From Turicibacter faecis (lineage in GTDB: Bacteria > Bacillota_I > Bacilli_A > MOL361 > Turicibacteraceae): DNA of 64,000 nucleotides. The position numbers and the translations under genes were made by a program. The notes beneath the pieces were generated by a model that was given only the letters and a program-made list of their open reading frames with translations, searched no databases and was not told the origin of the DNA. Shown one piece after another: positions 16,258 through 25,565 of this stretch. Position 1 is the first letter of the stretch; each line of letters begins with the position of its first letter. The stretch is from NCBI RefSeq assembly GCF_037076425.1, contig NZ_AP028127.1:960001-1024000 (forward strand), in the 5' to 3' direction.

Positions 16258-17754
16258 GTGTTAATGGAAAAAGAATTGTTTATTCAGGGAACAAGTGAAC
16301 CGTTACAGCAGGCACGTGAATATGTGGAAAAGAAAAAAGACGAGATTATTTCTTTAAAGGATAGAAATAGATTTCATCATATGCCGGAAGTTGGGTGGAT
16401 GAATGATCCTAACGGATTTTCAGTTTATGATGGGGAGTATCACCTGTTTTATCAATACTTTCCTTACGATGTTAAGTGGGGGCCGATGCATTGGGGGCAT
16501 GTGAAGAGTAAAGATTTAATCAAGTGGGAATACCTTCCGGTTGCTTTAGCGCCAGATCAATCTTATGAAACAGGAGGATGTTTCTCAGGAAGTGCGTTCG
16601 AGGTGGATGGAAAACATGTATTAATGTATACCGGACACACTAATCCTAATCCAGAAGATGAATCGTATGTTAGACAGGTTCAATGTTTAGCAGTTGGGGA
16701 TGGGGTAAATTATCAAAAATATATTCAAAACCCAATCATTAAAACAGAGGAAATGCCTCCGCATTCTAGTTTAACAGACTTCCGTGATCCAAAAGTTTGG
16801 AAAAAGGGAGAGACATACTATTGTATCTTAGGAAGCAAGAGTGATGAAAATAGTGCTCGTGTTTTACTATATAAGTCAGAGGATTTAATTCACTGGACAT
16901 ATGTTGGTTTAGTCGGAGAAAGTAATCATGAGTTTGGTTACATGTGGGAGTGTCCAGACTTCTTCCACTTAGATGGAGAAGACGTCTTAATTATGTCGCC
17001 ACAAGGGGTACCTGAAGATGAGTTTAGACATAAAAATACGAATACAACGGTTTATTGTTTAGGACATTTAGACTATGATTCCGCACATTATGATTTCCGT
17101 AAGATGGAAGAACTTGATTATGGATTAGATTTTTATGCACCTCAAACAACAGAAAGTTTGGATGGGCGCCGTTTAATGATTGCTTGGATGCAATCTTGGC
17201 ATCGCAATATGCCAACTGATAAGCAAGGTTGGGTGTCATCGATGACGCTTCCGCGTGAATTAACGGTAAAAGATGATATTTTATATCAGTGGCCTGTTCG
17301 TGAAATCGAAAACTATCGTACTAATTTAGTTCGTTTTGAGGACTTGTTAGTGACAGGTGTTCAACAGTTAGCAGGCGTAGAGGGGCGTCATATCGATATG
17401 GACTTGACAGTAGAGTTAAACGATGCTCAACGTTTTGAAATAAAAGTGATGAAGGGCGAAAATCAAGAGACAACAATCGCTTACGATGTTGATCGTGAGG
17501 TGCTAAGTTTTGATCGTCGTCAAAGCGGAAGTGGCATTGAGGGACTTAATTATCGTGAAATGCCTGTTCCATTAAAAGATGGAAAATTATCACTCCGTAT
17601 CTTAATGGATACTTATTCAGTTGAGTTGTTTGCGCAACAAGGGGCGCATACGATGACATCAACTGTATATGCGGATTTAACATCAACACAAGTGGAATTT
17701 GCAAGTGATAAAGAAGTTAAATTAACCATTAATAAATGGGATTTAGCCGTATAG
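16258..17754 (+). CDS. GH32 beta-fructofuranosidase (sucrose or sucrose-6-phosphate hydrolase)
   Basis: A 498-residue glycoside hydrolase family 32 enzyme. It splits fructose from sucrose, sucrose-6-phosphate or short fructans in the cytoplasm (no signal peptide). The three catalytic motifs are present: WMNDPNG (nucleophile Asp50 from the chosen start), DFRDPK (transition-state Asp177) and WECPDFF (acid/base Glu231). A C-terminal beta-sandwich follows. GTG 16258 gives 9-bp spacing to AAGGAG; ATG 16231 and ATG 16264 are alternatives. No sucrose PTS or fructokinase is adjacent. The upstream palindrome suggests sugar-dependent repression. Confidence 0.9.
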   Translation: MLMEKELFIQGTSEPLQQAREYVEKKKDEIISLKDRNRFHHMPEVGWMNDPNGFSVYDGEYHLFYQYFPYDVKWGPMHWGHVKSKDLIKWEYLPVALAPDQSYETGGCFSGSAFEVDGKHVLMYTGHTNPNPEDESYVRQVQCLAVGDGVNYQKYIQNPIIKTEEMPPHSSLTDFRDPKVWKKGETYYCILGSKSDENSARVLLYKSEDLIHWTYVGLVGESNHEFGYMWECPDFFHLDGEDVLIMSPQGVPEDEFRHKNTNTTVYCLGHLDYDSAHYDFRKMEELDYGLDFYAPQTTESLDGRRLMIAWMQSWHRNMPTDKQGWVSSMTLPRELTVKDDILYQWPVREIENYRTNLVRFEDLLVTGVQQLAGVEGRHIDMDLTVELNDAQRFEIKVMKGENQETTIAYDVDREVLSFDRRQSGSGIEGLNYREMPVPLKDGKLSLRILMDTYSVELFAQQGAHTMTSTVYADLTSTQVEFASDKEVKLTINKWDLAV

Positions 17755-17792
17755 AAGATGTAGATCGTCTTAAAAAAGAGTTCCCCCCCTAT

Positions 17793-17842
17793 AAAATGGT
17801 AGATAAAGTAAAAACAAACTTTATCTACTTCTCTTTTTTATT
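17793..17842 (+). terminator. Intrinsic terminator after the GH32 gene
   Basis: GGTAGATAAAGT pairs with ACTTTATCTAC across a short loop, followed by a T-rich tract. Confidence 0.8.
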
Positions 17843-17968
17843 GTAATGAAAGCTCATAAAATATCTAACTGTGTTGATTTTTTTAGATTGAAATAAATGG
17901 AATTTTAAAAATAAAGGTGATAGGATAGGATTATGCCTAACTAGAATCATGAAATGAGGGTGAATGGT

Positions 17969-18379
17969 TTGAATTTAAATGTTGCATTAATCGCACATGA
18001 CCGAATGAAGGATCAAATGGTGAATTTTTGTTTTGCATATGAATCTATTTTAGAAAAATATGGATTGTATACAACAGGAACGACGGGAAAGCGTATTGAA
18101 GAGGGAACGTCACTAAAAGTAAATAAATTAGCTTCAGGTCCGCTTGGAGGTGACCAGCAAATTGGGGCGATGATTGTCACAGAGGAGATTGATTTAGTCA
18201 TCTTTTTGAGAGATCCTTTAACGCCACAACCTCATGAGACGGATATTTTAGCATTAATTCGTTTATGCGATGTCCATGCTGTTCCTATTGCAACAAATTT
18301 AGCATCGGCAGAGATCTTTATTAGAGCACTTGATCAGGGTGATTTAGATTGGCGAACATTAAGAAAAAATAATAAGTAA
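17969..18379 (+). CDS. mgsA: Methylglyoxal synthase
   Basis: A 136-residue enzyme converting dihydroxyacetone phosphate to methylglyoxal and phosphate, an overflow bypass of lower glycolysis. The N-terminal [10 protein letters not shown], the phosphate-binding [19 protein letters not shown] and the catalytic region [15 protein letters not shown] match MgsA closely. TTG 17969 gives the usual short N-terminus with GAGGGTG about 8 bases before it; ATG 17954 would add five residues inside the ribosome binding site. The GNAT gene follows after 28 bp, probably on the same transcript. Confidence 0.95.
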   Translation: MNLNVALIAHDRMKDQMVNFCFAYESILEKYGLYTTGTTGKRIEEGTSLKVNKLASGPLGGDQQIGAMIVTEEIDLVIFLRDPLTPQPHETDILALIRLCDVHAVPIATNLASAEIFIRALDQGDLDWRTLRKNNK

Positions 18380-18407
18380 TGGCTATAGTTTTATAGGGGG
18401 AGAACGT

Positions 18408-18869
18408 ATGTTAAAAGTTGTAAAGGTTAAAAAAGATTCTGCTGTGAAGGAATCGGCTATTCCATTTATTGAGGAGACTTGGAAACAAAATAGTAATTCC
18501 TCGGATGTTTATCTGAAGGAAAACGGTGTTAAATACTCTGAAGATCGATTAGAAAGTTTTTTTGTTTTAATTCAGGATGATCAAATCATTGGTTATTGTG
18601 ATTTTATTGAAAATGCTCCGTTAACGGATACAATTGAAGGTCCTTGGGTGAGTTCAGTGTACATGAAAATAAATGATCGCGAAAATAACTATGGGCAGTT
18701 ATTAATTAATCACGTCCTTCATTACGCCCAATTGCAGGGATATTCTAATGTATATTTATTAGCGAATTCGGGTGATTATTACCGGGAGCAAGGATGGACG
18801 ATTTTAGAAAATAACGTTAAACAAGGAAGCCAACAAATTTTGATAAAAGAATTAACTGAGAGATGTTAA
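18408..18869 (+). CDS. GNAT-like N-acetyltransferase
   Basis: A 153-residue protein with the GNAT arrangement. A strand pair FVLIQDDQIIGYCDFIE (about 45-65) is followed by WVSSVYMKINDRENNYGQLLINHVLHYAQLQGYSNVYLLAN and YYREQGWTIL near the end. The pyrophosphate-loop residues are degenerate (RENNYG instead of RxxGxG/A), so CoA binding is likely but less certain. It starts at ATG 18408 behind GGGGGAG. It is probably co-transcribed with mgsA. Confidence 0.75.
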   Translation: MLKVVKVKKDSAVKESAIPFIEETWKQNSNSSDVYLKENGVKYSEDRLESFFVLIQDDQIIGYCDFIENAPLTDTIEGPWVSSVYMKINDRENNYGQLLINHVLHYAQLQGYSNVYLLANSGDYYREQGWTILENNVKQGSQQILIKELTERC

Positions 18870-18889
18870 TTATTTTTTAATGCCACTGA

Positions 18890-18931
18890 GTAACCGGTTA
18901 CCGATTTTTTATTCTTGAGGTAACCGGTTAC
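18890..18931. promoter_or_regulatory. Pair of 12-bp LacI-type palindromes
   Basis: Two identical perfect palindromes GTAACCGGTTAC lie at 18890-18901 and 18920-18931, 30 bp apart (about three helical turns). The second sits in the spacer of a weak promoter (TTCTTG 18912, TATAAC 18935). Related sites occur before the GH13 genes at 54.4 and 61.3 kb. No sugar gene lies directly downstream. Confidence 0.6.
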
Positions 18932-18979
18932 TTCTATAACAAAAGGAAGGGGAATCGTCCCCTTCCTTTTGTTATAGAA
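18932..18979. terminator. Perfect 22-bp hairpin
   Basis: Arms 18932-18953 and 18958-18979 pair without mismatch around a 4-nt loop (ATCG). No U tract follows on either strand, so it may be a processing or stability element rather than a normal terminator. It overlaps the putative -10 at 18935. Confidence 0.6.
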
Positions 18980-19217
18980 AGCTAGAATAGAATTTTTTAA
19001 AATGTTGAAGGCGTATGAATTTGATGGCGCGGCATTAAAAGCTCTTTATTCTATATATTAATATGGGGGGGATAAAAAGTGTTAATTAAGAATAAAGTTT
19101 TAAGGATGAGTCGTCGTGGGGAGGTAGTCAAGGAAGGTTTTTTCGTGATATAATGCACATAAAACAACATAGAAGCTAAATAAAATTTTAGATGCCTAAA
19201 GTGTAGGAGAGGTTAAC
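18980..19217 (+). other. Intergenic region upstream of murI
   Basis: Contains no supported gene. A TATAAT-like hexamer at about 19148 (GATATAATGC) probably belongs to the murI promoter. Confidence 0.35.
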
Positions 19218-19997
19218 ATGAAAATTGGATTTTTTGATTCAGGTATTGGAGGGTTAACTGTTTTAAGCGAAGCTTTAAAACGCCTTCCTCATCATGAATA
19301 TCTATATTATGCAGATACTGAACATGCACCTTATGGGAAAAGACCTAAAGAAGAAGTGTTAATGTATGTGTTAGAGGCCGTTGACTTTTTAGTTCAACAA
19401 GGAGCACAAATGATCGTTATTGCTTGTAATACAGCGACAAGTATCGCTATTACAACGCTTCGTGAGAAGTATGATATTCCTATCATTGGGATGGAACCGG
19501 CGGTAAAACCAGCCATAGAGTGTGTGAGTGACGGTTCGAAGCGGGTCTTAGTCACTGCAACACCGTTGACATTGAAAGAAGAAAAGATGCATGAACTGAT
19601 TCAGCGAATTGATGGGAAACATCAAACGGACTTACTTCCATTACCCGATTTGGTTCGTTTTGCCGAGGCGCTAGATTTTTCAGATCGAACAGTGCTTCCG
19701 TATTTAGAAAAATGTTTAAGTCCGTTGGCGGTGAACCAGTATGGAGCCGTTGTTTTGGGATGTACTCACTTTCCACTTTTTCGTGCTCAGTTTGAAAAAT
19801 TGTTTGAATCGACGGTTCATATCGTTGACGGAAGTTCGGGGACAGTTTCACGTTTAGAACAATTAATGCGAGAAGAAAAAGCAATAGAATCAAGTGATCC
19901 AAAGGTGAAATTTTATCAGTCAGGGAAAGAGGTTCAATCAGAAAAGGATTTAGTGAAATTTACACGTATTCTCGCTCAATTAGATGGAAGTAAATAA
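19218..19997 (+). CDS. murI: Glutamate racemase
   Basis: A 259-residue cofactor-independent racemase making D-glutamate for peptidoglycan. FFDSGIGGLTV, YYADTEHAPYG, IACNTATS with catalytic Cys70 and GCTHFPL with catalytic Cys182 are all intact. Length matches B. subtilis RacE (272) and MurI. The ribosome binding site GGAGAGG precedes ATG 19218. The unknown gene at 20082 follows in the same direction after 84 bp. Confidence 0.96.
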   Translation: MKIGFFDSGIGGLTVLSEALKRLPHHEYLYYADTEHAPYGKRPKEEVLMYVLEAVDFLVQQGAQMIVIACNTATSIAITTLREKYDIPIIGMEPAVKPAIECVSDGSKRVLVTATPLTLKEEKMHELIQRIDGKHQTDLLPLPDLVRFAEALDFSDRTVLPYLEKCLSPLAVNQYGAVVLGCTHFPLFRAQFEKLFESTVHIVDGSSGTVSRLEQLMREEKAIESSDPKVKFYQSGKEVQSEKDLVKFTRILAQLDGSK

Positions 19998-20081
19998 AAA
20001 GAGTACATTTAGTCATATGAAGGAACGTTTAATCATAGATTAAGGTGAGAGATCAGATTACTTGAAAAATGTGGTGATACT

Positions 20082-20528
20082 ATGGATTTTCAAAACGTGA
20101 ATCCCGAGTTGTTCATCGTGGTCGGTGAGTTGCTGGGTAACGTTCTTTCAAATGAGTTACCATTTAATGTACAAAATGCCGTGGGCAACTGGTTACAACT
20201 TGTTGGACAAGCGATTGAAACGTATAATGCGCAGCAGCAATATTATCAGCAAGGACCCGGGCGATATTTTACACCAGATAGTTTTAATGTAGATAATCCT
20301 CATTGTCAAAATAAACAGGGAAGTTCTAATCAGACTTCCTCCAATCAAGGGGCTTCATCTGAAGATGACGTATTGCCTAAATCTTCAAGAGCGTCGACTG
20401 ACTCAGGTTCAACACCAGACATTGAACATCTTGTGCGCTTACAGGAAACGGTTGAATTACTAATGTCACGTTTAGAACAATTAGAAAAAGAAATAAAAAC
20501 TTTAAAAGAGATGGATAGGGGAAAATAA
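20082..20528 (+). CDS. Hypothetical protein with Gln/Ser-rich linker and C-terminal coiled coil
   Basis: A 148-residue protein. An N-terminal helical part (residues 1-45, LFIVVGELLGNVLSNELPFN) is followed by a Gln/Tyr/Asn and Ser-rich low-complexity linker (48-110). A C-terminal heptad coiled coil (113-145, VRLQETVELLMSRLEQLEKEIK) ends the protein. No signal peptide is visible. The layout is reminiscent of small spore-associated Firmicute proteins, but I recognise no family. A terminator follows. Confidence 0.6.
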   Translation: MDFQNVNPELFIVVGELLGNVLSNELPFNVQNAVGNWLQLVGQAIETYNAQQQYYQQGPGRYFTPDSFNVDNPHCQNKQGSSNQTSSNQGASSEDDVLPKSSRASTDSGSTPDIEHLVRLQETVELLMSRLEQLEKEIKTLKEMDRGK

Positions 20529-20566
20529 ACTCGTGTTAAATGGATTTTTAACATGAGTTTTTTTGT
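20527..20566 (+). terminator. Intrinsic terminator
   Basis: AAACTC-gt-GTTA pairs with TAAC-at-GAGTTT, followed by a T tract, right after the stop at 20528. Confidence 0.8.
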
Positions 20567-20602
20567 TTTGGGTATATTAATAACTGTTGGAGGTGATTAT
20601 TC

Positions 20603-20806
20603 ATGAAACATTGTAGTCATCAAGGGTTAAAAGGTGGAAATCAATTTTCTGATGTTGAGTTTGCGTCTGAGTTTGCCTCAAAAGAATCATGTTTAGATCA
20701 AGAGGCACAACATGCCTTTTTATCAGCTAAAGCTGGCGGAATGATTACGAAACGATTAGTAGAAGTCGGAGAAAAGATGCTAATGAATCAACAAAAAACG
20801 AAGTAA
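20603..20806 (+). CDS. Divergent alpha/beta-type small acid-soluble spore protein
   Basis: A 67-residue protein. VEFASEFASKESC aligns with the SASP segment YEIASEFGVNLG, which contains the GPR protease site (E-[IF]-A/S-E). AGGMITKRLVEVGEKML aligns with GGEITKRLVQMAEQQL, the DNA-binding C-terminal helix. The middle is divergent (CLDQEAQHAFLSAK in place of GADTTSRANGSV). SASPs coat and protect spore DNA and are digested on germination. GGAGGTG precedes the ATG. The alignment is from memory, but the two motifs in the right order make it likely. Confidence 0.7.
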   Translation: MKHCSHQGLKGGNQFSDVEFASEFASKESCLDQEAQHAFLSAKAGGMITKRLVEVGEKMLMNQQKTK

Positions 20807-20826
20807 CGTCTGTTGAATGAAAAAAT

Positions 20827-20868
20827 AAAGGACAGAATTCCGTTCATTGTAACGGTTGTCCTTTTTTA
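20827..20868 (+). terminator. Intrinsic terminator
   Basis: AAAGGACA and CCGTT pair with AACGG and TGTCCTTTTTT. Confidence 0.8.
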
Positions 20869-20869
20869 T

Positions 20870-21151
20870 TTGTCCATAGATGTTAAGAGCTAGGAATGGG
20901 GAAACATGAATTTTGACGAAAGGTTTAACAAAAAATATGAAAAAATGCTATCGTATTTGGTATAAAATAATAAAAAAATTATAAGTAGAAAAGGGGTTGA
21001 ACGGGGGAATAGCTACAGGTAGGGGTCGGTTTTTTAGGGCCTTTCAAACATCCGTCAATGAGAGCTTGGCAGGATGATAACTGGGTAAAGGGTGATGATC
21101 ATCAAGCTGGATGACTCAGTTTAAATAAAAGGTGAAGGGGGAGAAAGCTGA
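20870..21151 (+). promoter_or_regulatory. opp operon promoter region and leader
   Basis: An AT-rich promoter segment (20930-20985) is followed by an unusually GC-richer leader of about 150 nt. Inside it AACTG and CAGTT flank the self-complementary TGATGATCATCA, and an imperfect direct repeat (AGCTTGGCAGGATGA, later AGCTGGATGA) occurs. No known riboswitch was recognised. The leader probably folds and may regulate oppB. Confidence 0.4.
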
Positions 21152-22642
21152 GTGAGACGATATTTAATTAAAAGATTTTTAAGATCATTGTTGTCGATTT
21201 TTATTGTTATGACGATTGTTTTTACGCTTGTTTATTCGGTAGTCCCTCGTGATCGAGTCTTTTTTTCAGATGTAAATATAGAAAAGTTGCAAAAAAGACC
21301 GGATGATTACTTGAATTATAAATATATTCAATGGGAAAAGTTGGGTTACTTGAAGTATGAGACGATTCAAGATTATTGTAGAGGACTTTACGGCGACGCG
21401 AATGGAGAGTATGTTCGTTGTTTATTACCGGACTCAAGTGAAACAAAAGAGTTTGTATCTTCTAAACAAGAGGAAGGATGGGAAGTATCCTTTTTTGAAG
21501 AATCCGGACAGGCTTATTCATTTGAAGAGATTTCACCGTTAAAACGTGCACTTAATTGGTGGGCCAACTTAATTCAAATTGATTCGCCTAATCGGGTAAA
21601 AAGTGAAGAGGCGATCCTAAAACGCCAAATTTATGTTGGAAAAGATTTTAATGATCGTCTGGCATTGATGTGTTCGGGGTGCGAAAATAAATACTTAATA
21701 TATTTTGATCAAAAGTTTCCGTTTATCCATCAAAATATAGTCAAACTAAATTTAGGAGTTTCTTATCCAACGTATAGTGGACAGGAAGTATTAGAGGTCA
21801 TTACGAGTTCTCAGGGAGAAAAGGTGAAACAGGAGCTTAAAGAACCTATTAATGGCCAAGAAGCTAGTTCGATTAATTATTACACGTGTCGATATAAGGA
21901 AACGTTGGATGCCCTAGAGAAGAAGAACTTCAGTGATCATTATGCAGATTGCGATGCCATTCGAACGGATCCATCCATGATGAAGATTTCGTTTATTATG
22001 GGATTTATCTCGCTTGTGTTGACTTATGTGATTGGCTTGCCGCTTGGGGTTTATATGGCGCGCCATCAAGGTCGGTGGGGAGATCGTTTGGGGCAGTGGT
22101 ATATCATCTTCATGAATGCCATTCCTGGTCTTGCTTATATTGTTTTTATTCGCTTTATCGGTGGAAAATATTTTGGCTTACCTTCGATGTTCCCGATGTT
22201 AGGGGCAGAAGATCCAAGGTCCTACATTTTACCTATTTTGTCGTTAACTTTAGGTGCTACAGCTAGCCGCATGATGTGGATGCGCCGCTATATGATTGAC
22301 CAAAGCCAGATGGATTATGTCAAATTTGCACGTGCAAAGGGACTTTCAGAGCGCGAAATTTTTTCAAAACACATTTTTAGAAATGCGATCATTCCTATGG
22401 TTCATGGAATCCCTGCAGCCATCATTTTTTGTATTTCTGGCGCCTTAATTACCGAAGGGGTTTATGGAATTCCAGGAATGGGTAAAATTTTACCCGATTC
22501 TATCTCGATTTATAATAATTCGATGGTGGTAGGGCTAACGTTTATTTTTACAACTTTAAGTATTCTATCGACATTTTTAGGGGACTGGTTATTGACTAAA
22601 ATTGATCCACGGATACGTCTTGAAGATAAGGGAGGGAATTAA
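21152..22642 (+). CDS. oppB: Oligopeptide ABC transporter permease, OppB/AmiC type
   Basis: A 496-residue inner-membrane permease. The first helix (8-30) is followed by a large extracytoplasmic insertion of about 240 residues. Five further helices then carry the permease signature EYVKFARAKGLSEREIFSKHIFRNAIIP-like segment, seen here as DYVKFARAKGLSER then HIFRNAIIPM. The length matches streptococcal AmiC (about 498) rather than ordinary OppB (about 310). GTG 21152 follows AAGGGGGAG. It is the first gene of oppBCDF. Confidence 0.92.
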   Translation: MRRYLIKRFLRSLLSIFIVMTIVFTLVYSVVPRDRVFFSDVNIEKLQKRPDDYLNYKYIQWEKLGYLKYETIQDYCRGLYGDANGEYVRCLLPDSSETKEFVSSKQEEGWEVSFFEESGQAYSFEEISPLKRALNWWANLIQIDSPNRVKSEEAILKRQIYVGKDFNDRLALMCSGCENKYLIYFDQKFPFIHQNIVKLNLGVSYPTYSGQEVLEVITSSQGEKVKQELKEPINGQEASSINYYTCRYKETLDALEKKNFSDHYADCDAIRTDPSMMKISFIMGFISLVLTYVIGLPLGVYMARHQGRWGDRLGQWYIIFMNAIPGLAYIVFIRFIGGKYFGLPSMFPMLGAEDPRSYILPILSLTLGATASRMMWMRRYMIDQSQMDYVKFARAKGLSEREIFSKHIFRNAIIPMVHGIPAAIIFCISGALITEGVYGIPGMGKILPDSISIYNNSMVVGLTFIFTTLSILSTFLGDWLLTKIDPRIRLEDKGGN

Positions 22643-22644
22643 CG

Positions 22645-23562
22645 GTGCAAGATTCACGTTTTGAATTTGTCGCAGTAGATGCACGGGTAGCTGAAGAGAT
22701 TGAGGCCCCATCTTATTCATATTGGCAGTCTGTTTCAAAGCAATTTTTTAAAAAGAAGAGCACGGTTATTTTGTTATTACTGATGGTCGTTATTATACTT
22801 GTTGCCTTAATTCAACCAGAATTATCAGGCTATGATCCGATGAATTCCCCTAATATTAATCGTCCAGAAATGAGATTTCGAGGGATTTCATTACAATATC
22901 CTTATGGAACAGATGGGGTTGGAAACTCAGTTTGGGATGTTGTTTGGGCGGGGACTAGAACCTCGTTATTAGTTGGATTTATTGTTGCTTGTATTAATAC
23001 ATCGATTGGCGTTGTTGTAGGGGCCGTCTGGGGATTTTCAAAGGCCATTGATAAAGTGATGATTGAGGTCTTTAATATTATTTCAAGTGTTCCTTATATT
23101 TTAATTGTCACTGTTCTTTTGTATACGTTTGGAAGGGGATTTTGGCAATTAATTTTAGCCATGTGTTTGACGGGCTGGTTATCGACGGCTTATTTTATTC
23201 GAACACAAGTGATGATTATTCGTGATCGCGAATATAATCTCGCTTCATCTTGTCTTGGGACACCGATGTTGCGTTTAGTTAGTCGTAATATTTTGCCATA
23301 CTTGCTATCCGTTATTATGACGAATGTATCTCTAGAAATTCCAGCGGCTATTTCAACAGAAGTCACGTTATCATTTTTAGGAATTGGTTTGAACGTGGCT
23401 GTTCCGTCTCTTGGAAGAATGATTAACCAATATGCCAATTATTTTAATGGATATCCCCACTTATTTTGGGCTCCTGTTTTAACATTGGCGTTAGTGACGA
23501 TTTCTTTATATGTCATTGGTCAAACATTAGCAGACGCTTCAGATCCAAGGACACATCGATAA
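22645..23562 (+). CDS. oppC: Oligopeptide ABC transporter permease, OppC/AmiD type
   Basis: A 305-residue second permease, six helices, with the N-terminal OppC extension before helix 1 (about 37-57). The conserved cytoplasmic EAA-like loop is NLASSCLGTPMLRLVSRNILPYLL. The C-terminal LSFLGIGLNVAVPSLGRMI is typical of OppC. Starts at GTG 22645, two bases after the oppB stop, with GGAGGG inside the end of oppB, so translation is coupled. It pairs with OppB to form the channel. Confidence 0.93.
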   Translation: MQDSRFEFVAVDARVAEEIEAPSYSYWQSVSKQFFKKKSTVILLLLMVVIILVALIQPELSGYDPMNSPNINRPEMRFRGISLQYPYGTDGVGNSVWDVVWAGTRTSLLVGFIVACINTSIGVVVGAVWGFSKAIDKVMIEVFNIISSVPYILIVTVLLYTFGRGFWQLILAMCLTGWLSTAYFIRTQVMIIRDREYNLASSCLGTPMLRLVSRNILPYLLSVIMTNVSLEIPAAISTEVTLSFLGIGLNVAVPSLGRMINQYANYFNGYPHLFWAPVLTLALVTISLYVIGQTLADASDPRTHR

Positions 23563-23574
23563 GGGGGATGAGTT

Positions 23575-24678
23575 ATGAAAGGTAGGGACACTATTTTATC
23601 CATTCGAGATTTAGAGGTCACCTTTAAAGTGCGAGACCGCCAACTTAAAGCTATTCGCCGCATTTCATTTGATTTGTATCGCGGGGAAACACTTGCAATT
23701 GTTGGGGAATCTGGATCTGGAAAGTCTGTGTTAATGAAGTCGCTAACAGGAATGTTGGAATCTAACGGGACGGTTAGCGGTGGAAGTATTCGTTTTTTCG
23801 GTGAGGAGCTTGCTCAAAAGAAAAAACCGCGGGAATGGGAGTCGATTCGCGGGGCTAAGATTGCGACCGTTTTTCAGGATCCGATGACCTCACTTAATCC
23901 GGTTCGTACGATTGGATCGCAAATTGTAGAGGTGATGATGAAGCATCAACGTTGTTCACGAAAGTGGGCGAAACAGTTGGCGATTGAGCTAATGGAACGT
24001 GTCGGAATCTCAGAAGCTGCCGAGCGATTTGATGCGTATCCTCATGAGTATTCAGGCGGAATGCGCCAGCGGATTGTGATCGCGATTGCGTTAGCTTGCC
24101 GTCCACAAATTTTAATTTGTGATGAACCAACAACGGCTTTAGATGTGACCGTGCAAGCCCAAATTTTAAATTTAATTAAACAATTACAACAAGAGGAAGG
24201 GTTTACCACCATTTATATTACGCATGATTTAGGGGTAGTGGCCAATGTGGCTGATCGGGTAGCTGTTATGTATGCAGGACAAATTGTAGAGTACGGAGAG
24301 GTAGAGGAGATTTTCTATGAATCGGCTCATCCGTATACGTGGGCGTTGCTTTCTTCGCTTCCACAATTAGGTCAAAAGGGAGAACGTTTATTTTCGCTTC
24401 ATGGGACACCGCCTTCTTTATATCATGACATTGTCGGGGATGCATTTGCTCCACGTAATCAGTATGCGATGCGTATTGATTTTGAAGAAGAGCCGCCTTT
24501 TTTTGAAATTACACCGACTCATTATGCAAAAACGTGGCTATGTGATCCGCGAGTTCCATTTTTTAAACGCCCAAAAGCGATTGAAGGGCTTCATCAGAAG
24601 ATGGTAATGATTTATCAAGGAGGAAATGTTAGTGGGAACAGAGAAGAAAGAAGTTTTAGTTTCAATCCGCGATCTTGA
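23575..24678 (+). CDS. oppD: Oligopeptide ABC transporter ATP-binding protein OppD
   Basis: A 367-residue ATPase. Walker A is GESGSGKS (about 49-56), the Q loop is [12 protein letters not shown], the ABC signature is YSGGMRQR, Walker B is [12 protein letters not shown] and the switch is ITHD. A C-terminal oligopeptide-transporter domain follows, but the usual Cys cluster for an iron-sulfur site is reduced to a single WLCDPRVP. The ribosome binding site region reads GGGGGATG (23563-23570), perfectly complementary to the CATCCCC motif of the small-RNA array. Overlaps oppF by about 47 bp. Confidence 0.95.
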   Translation: MKGRDTILSIRDLEVTFKVRDRQLKAIRRISFDLYRGETLAIVGESGSGKSVLMKSLTGMLESNGTVSGGSIRFFGEELAQKKKPREWESIRGAKIATVFQDPMTSLNPVRTIGSQIVEVMMKHQRCSRKWAKQLAIELMERVGISEAAERFDAYPHEYSGGMRQRIVIAIALACRPQILICDEPTTALDVTVQAQILNLIKQLQQEEGFTTIYITHDLGVVANVADRVAVMYAGQIVEYGEVEEIFYESAHPYTWALLSSLPQLGQKGERLFSLHGTPPSLYHDIVGDAFAPRNQYAMRIDFEEEPPFFEITPTHYAKTWLCDPRVPFFKRPKAIEGLHQKMVMIYQGGNVSGNREERSFSFNPRS

Positions 24679-25564
24679 AATTAAATTTGATGAGTACGTC
24701 GCTGTATCAAATGTGAATTTTGATATTTATAAAGGAGAGACATTTTCGCTTGTTGGGGAATCCGGTTCAGGAAAAACGACCATTGGTCGGGCTTTAATGC
24801 GTATTCATGAGACATCGAAAGGGGATATTTTCTTTAAAGGAAAAAAGATTAATCAAAAGGTGGGGGCGCGTCTTCATAAAGAACTCATCAAAAAAATGCA
24901 AATGATTTTTCAAGATCCCGCTGCTTCTTTGAATGAACGAGCGACTATTGATTATATTGTATCTGAAGGGTTGCGAAATTTTCGTCTTTATAAAAATGAA
25001 ACAGAGCGTCAACAAAAAGTTCGTGAGGCGCTATTGTCTGTTGGTCTCTTGCCTGAACATTTAACGAGATATCCTCACGAGTTTTCGGGAGGACAACGCC
25101 AACGGATTGGAATTGCCCGTGCGATGGTGATGGAACCTGAGTTTATTGTAGCTGATGAACCGATTTCCGCACTTGATGTTTCCATCCGCGCGCAAGTTTT
25201 AAATCTGTTAAAGAAGCTCCAACAAGAAAAAGAGTTAACTTATTTATTTATTGCGCATGATTTATCGGTTGTGCGTTTCATTTCCGATCGGATTGCTGTG
25301 ATTCATAAAGGTAAAATTGTGGAGTTGGCAGAAGCAGAAGAATTATTTTTAAATCCGCTTCATCCGTATACGAAATCATTACTTTCAGCGATTCCGATTC
25401 CAGACCCACGCCTTGAAAAAAATAAAAAATTAGTGGTCTATACAGGGGAAGAACATGATTATTCAGAGGATTTACCGAAATGGAAGGAAATAAAAGCGGG
25501 TCACTTTGTATGGGCAAATGATGCGGAAGAAAAAAGATATAGAATGCAAATGAAGATAGGATAA
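24632..25564 (+). CDS. oppF: Oligopeptide ABC transporter ATP-binding protein OppF
   Basis: A roughly 310-residue ATPase partner of OppD. Walker A is GESGSGKT, the signature is [15 protein letters not shown], Walker B is [12 protein letters not shown] and the switch is IAHDLS. GTG 24632 fits the AAGGAGG site (8 bp) better than ATG 24626 (2 bp). The start lies inside the 3' end of oppD. It is the last gene of the operon, followed by the composite terminator at 25566. No OppA binding protein gene is present nearby, so binding proteins must be encoded elsewhere. Confidence 0.94.
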   Translation: MGTEKKEVLVSIRDLEIKFDEYVAVSNVNFDIYKGETFSLVGESGSGKTTIGRALMRIHETSKGDIFFKGKKINQKVGARLHKELIKKMQMIFQDPAASLNERATIDYIVSEGLRNFRLYKNETERQQKVREALLSVGLLPEHLTRYPHEFSGGQRQRIGIARAMVMEPEFIVADEPISALDVSIRAQVLNLLKKLQQEKELTYLFIAHDLSVVRFISDRIAVIHKGKIVELAEAEELFLNPLHPYTKSLLSAIPIPDPRLEKNKKLVVYTGEEHDYSEDLPKWKEIKAGHFVWANDAEEKRYRMQMKIG

Positions 25565-25565
25565 T

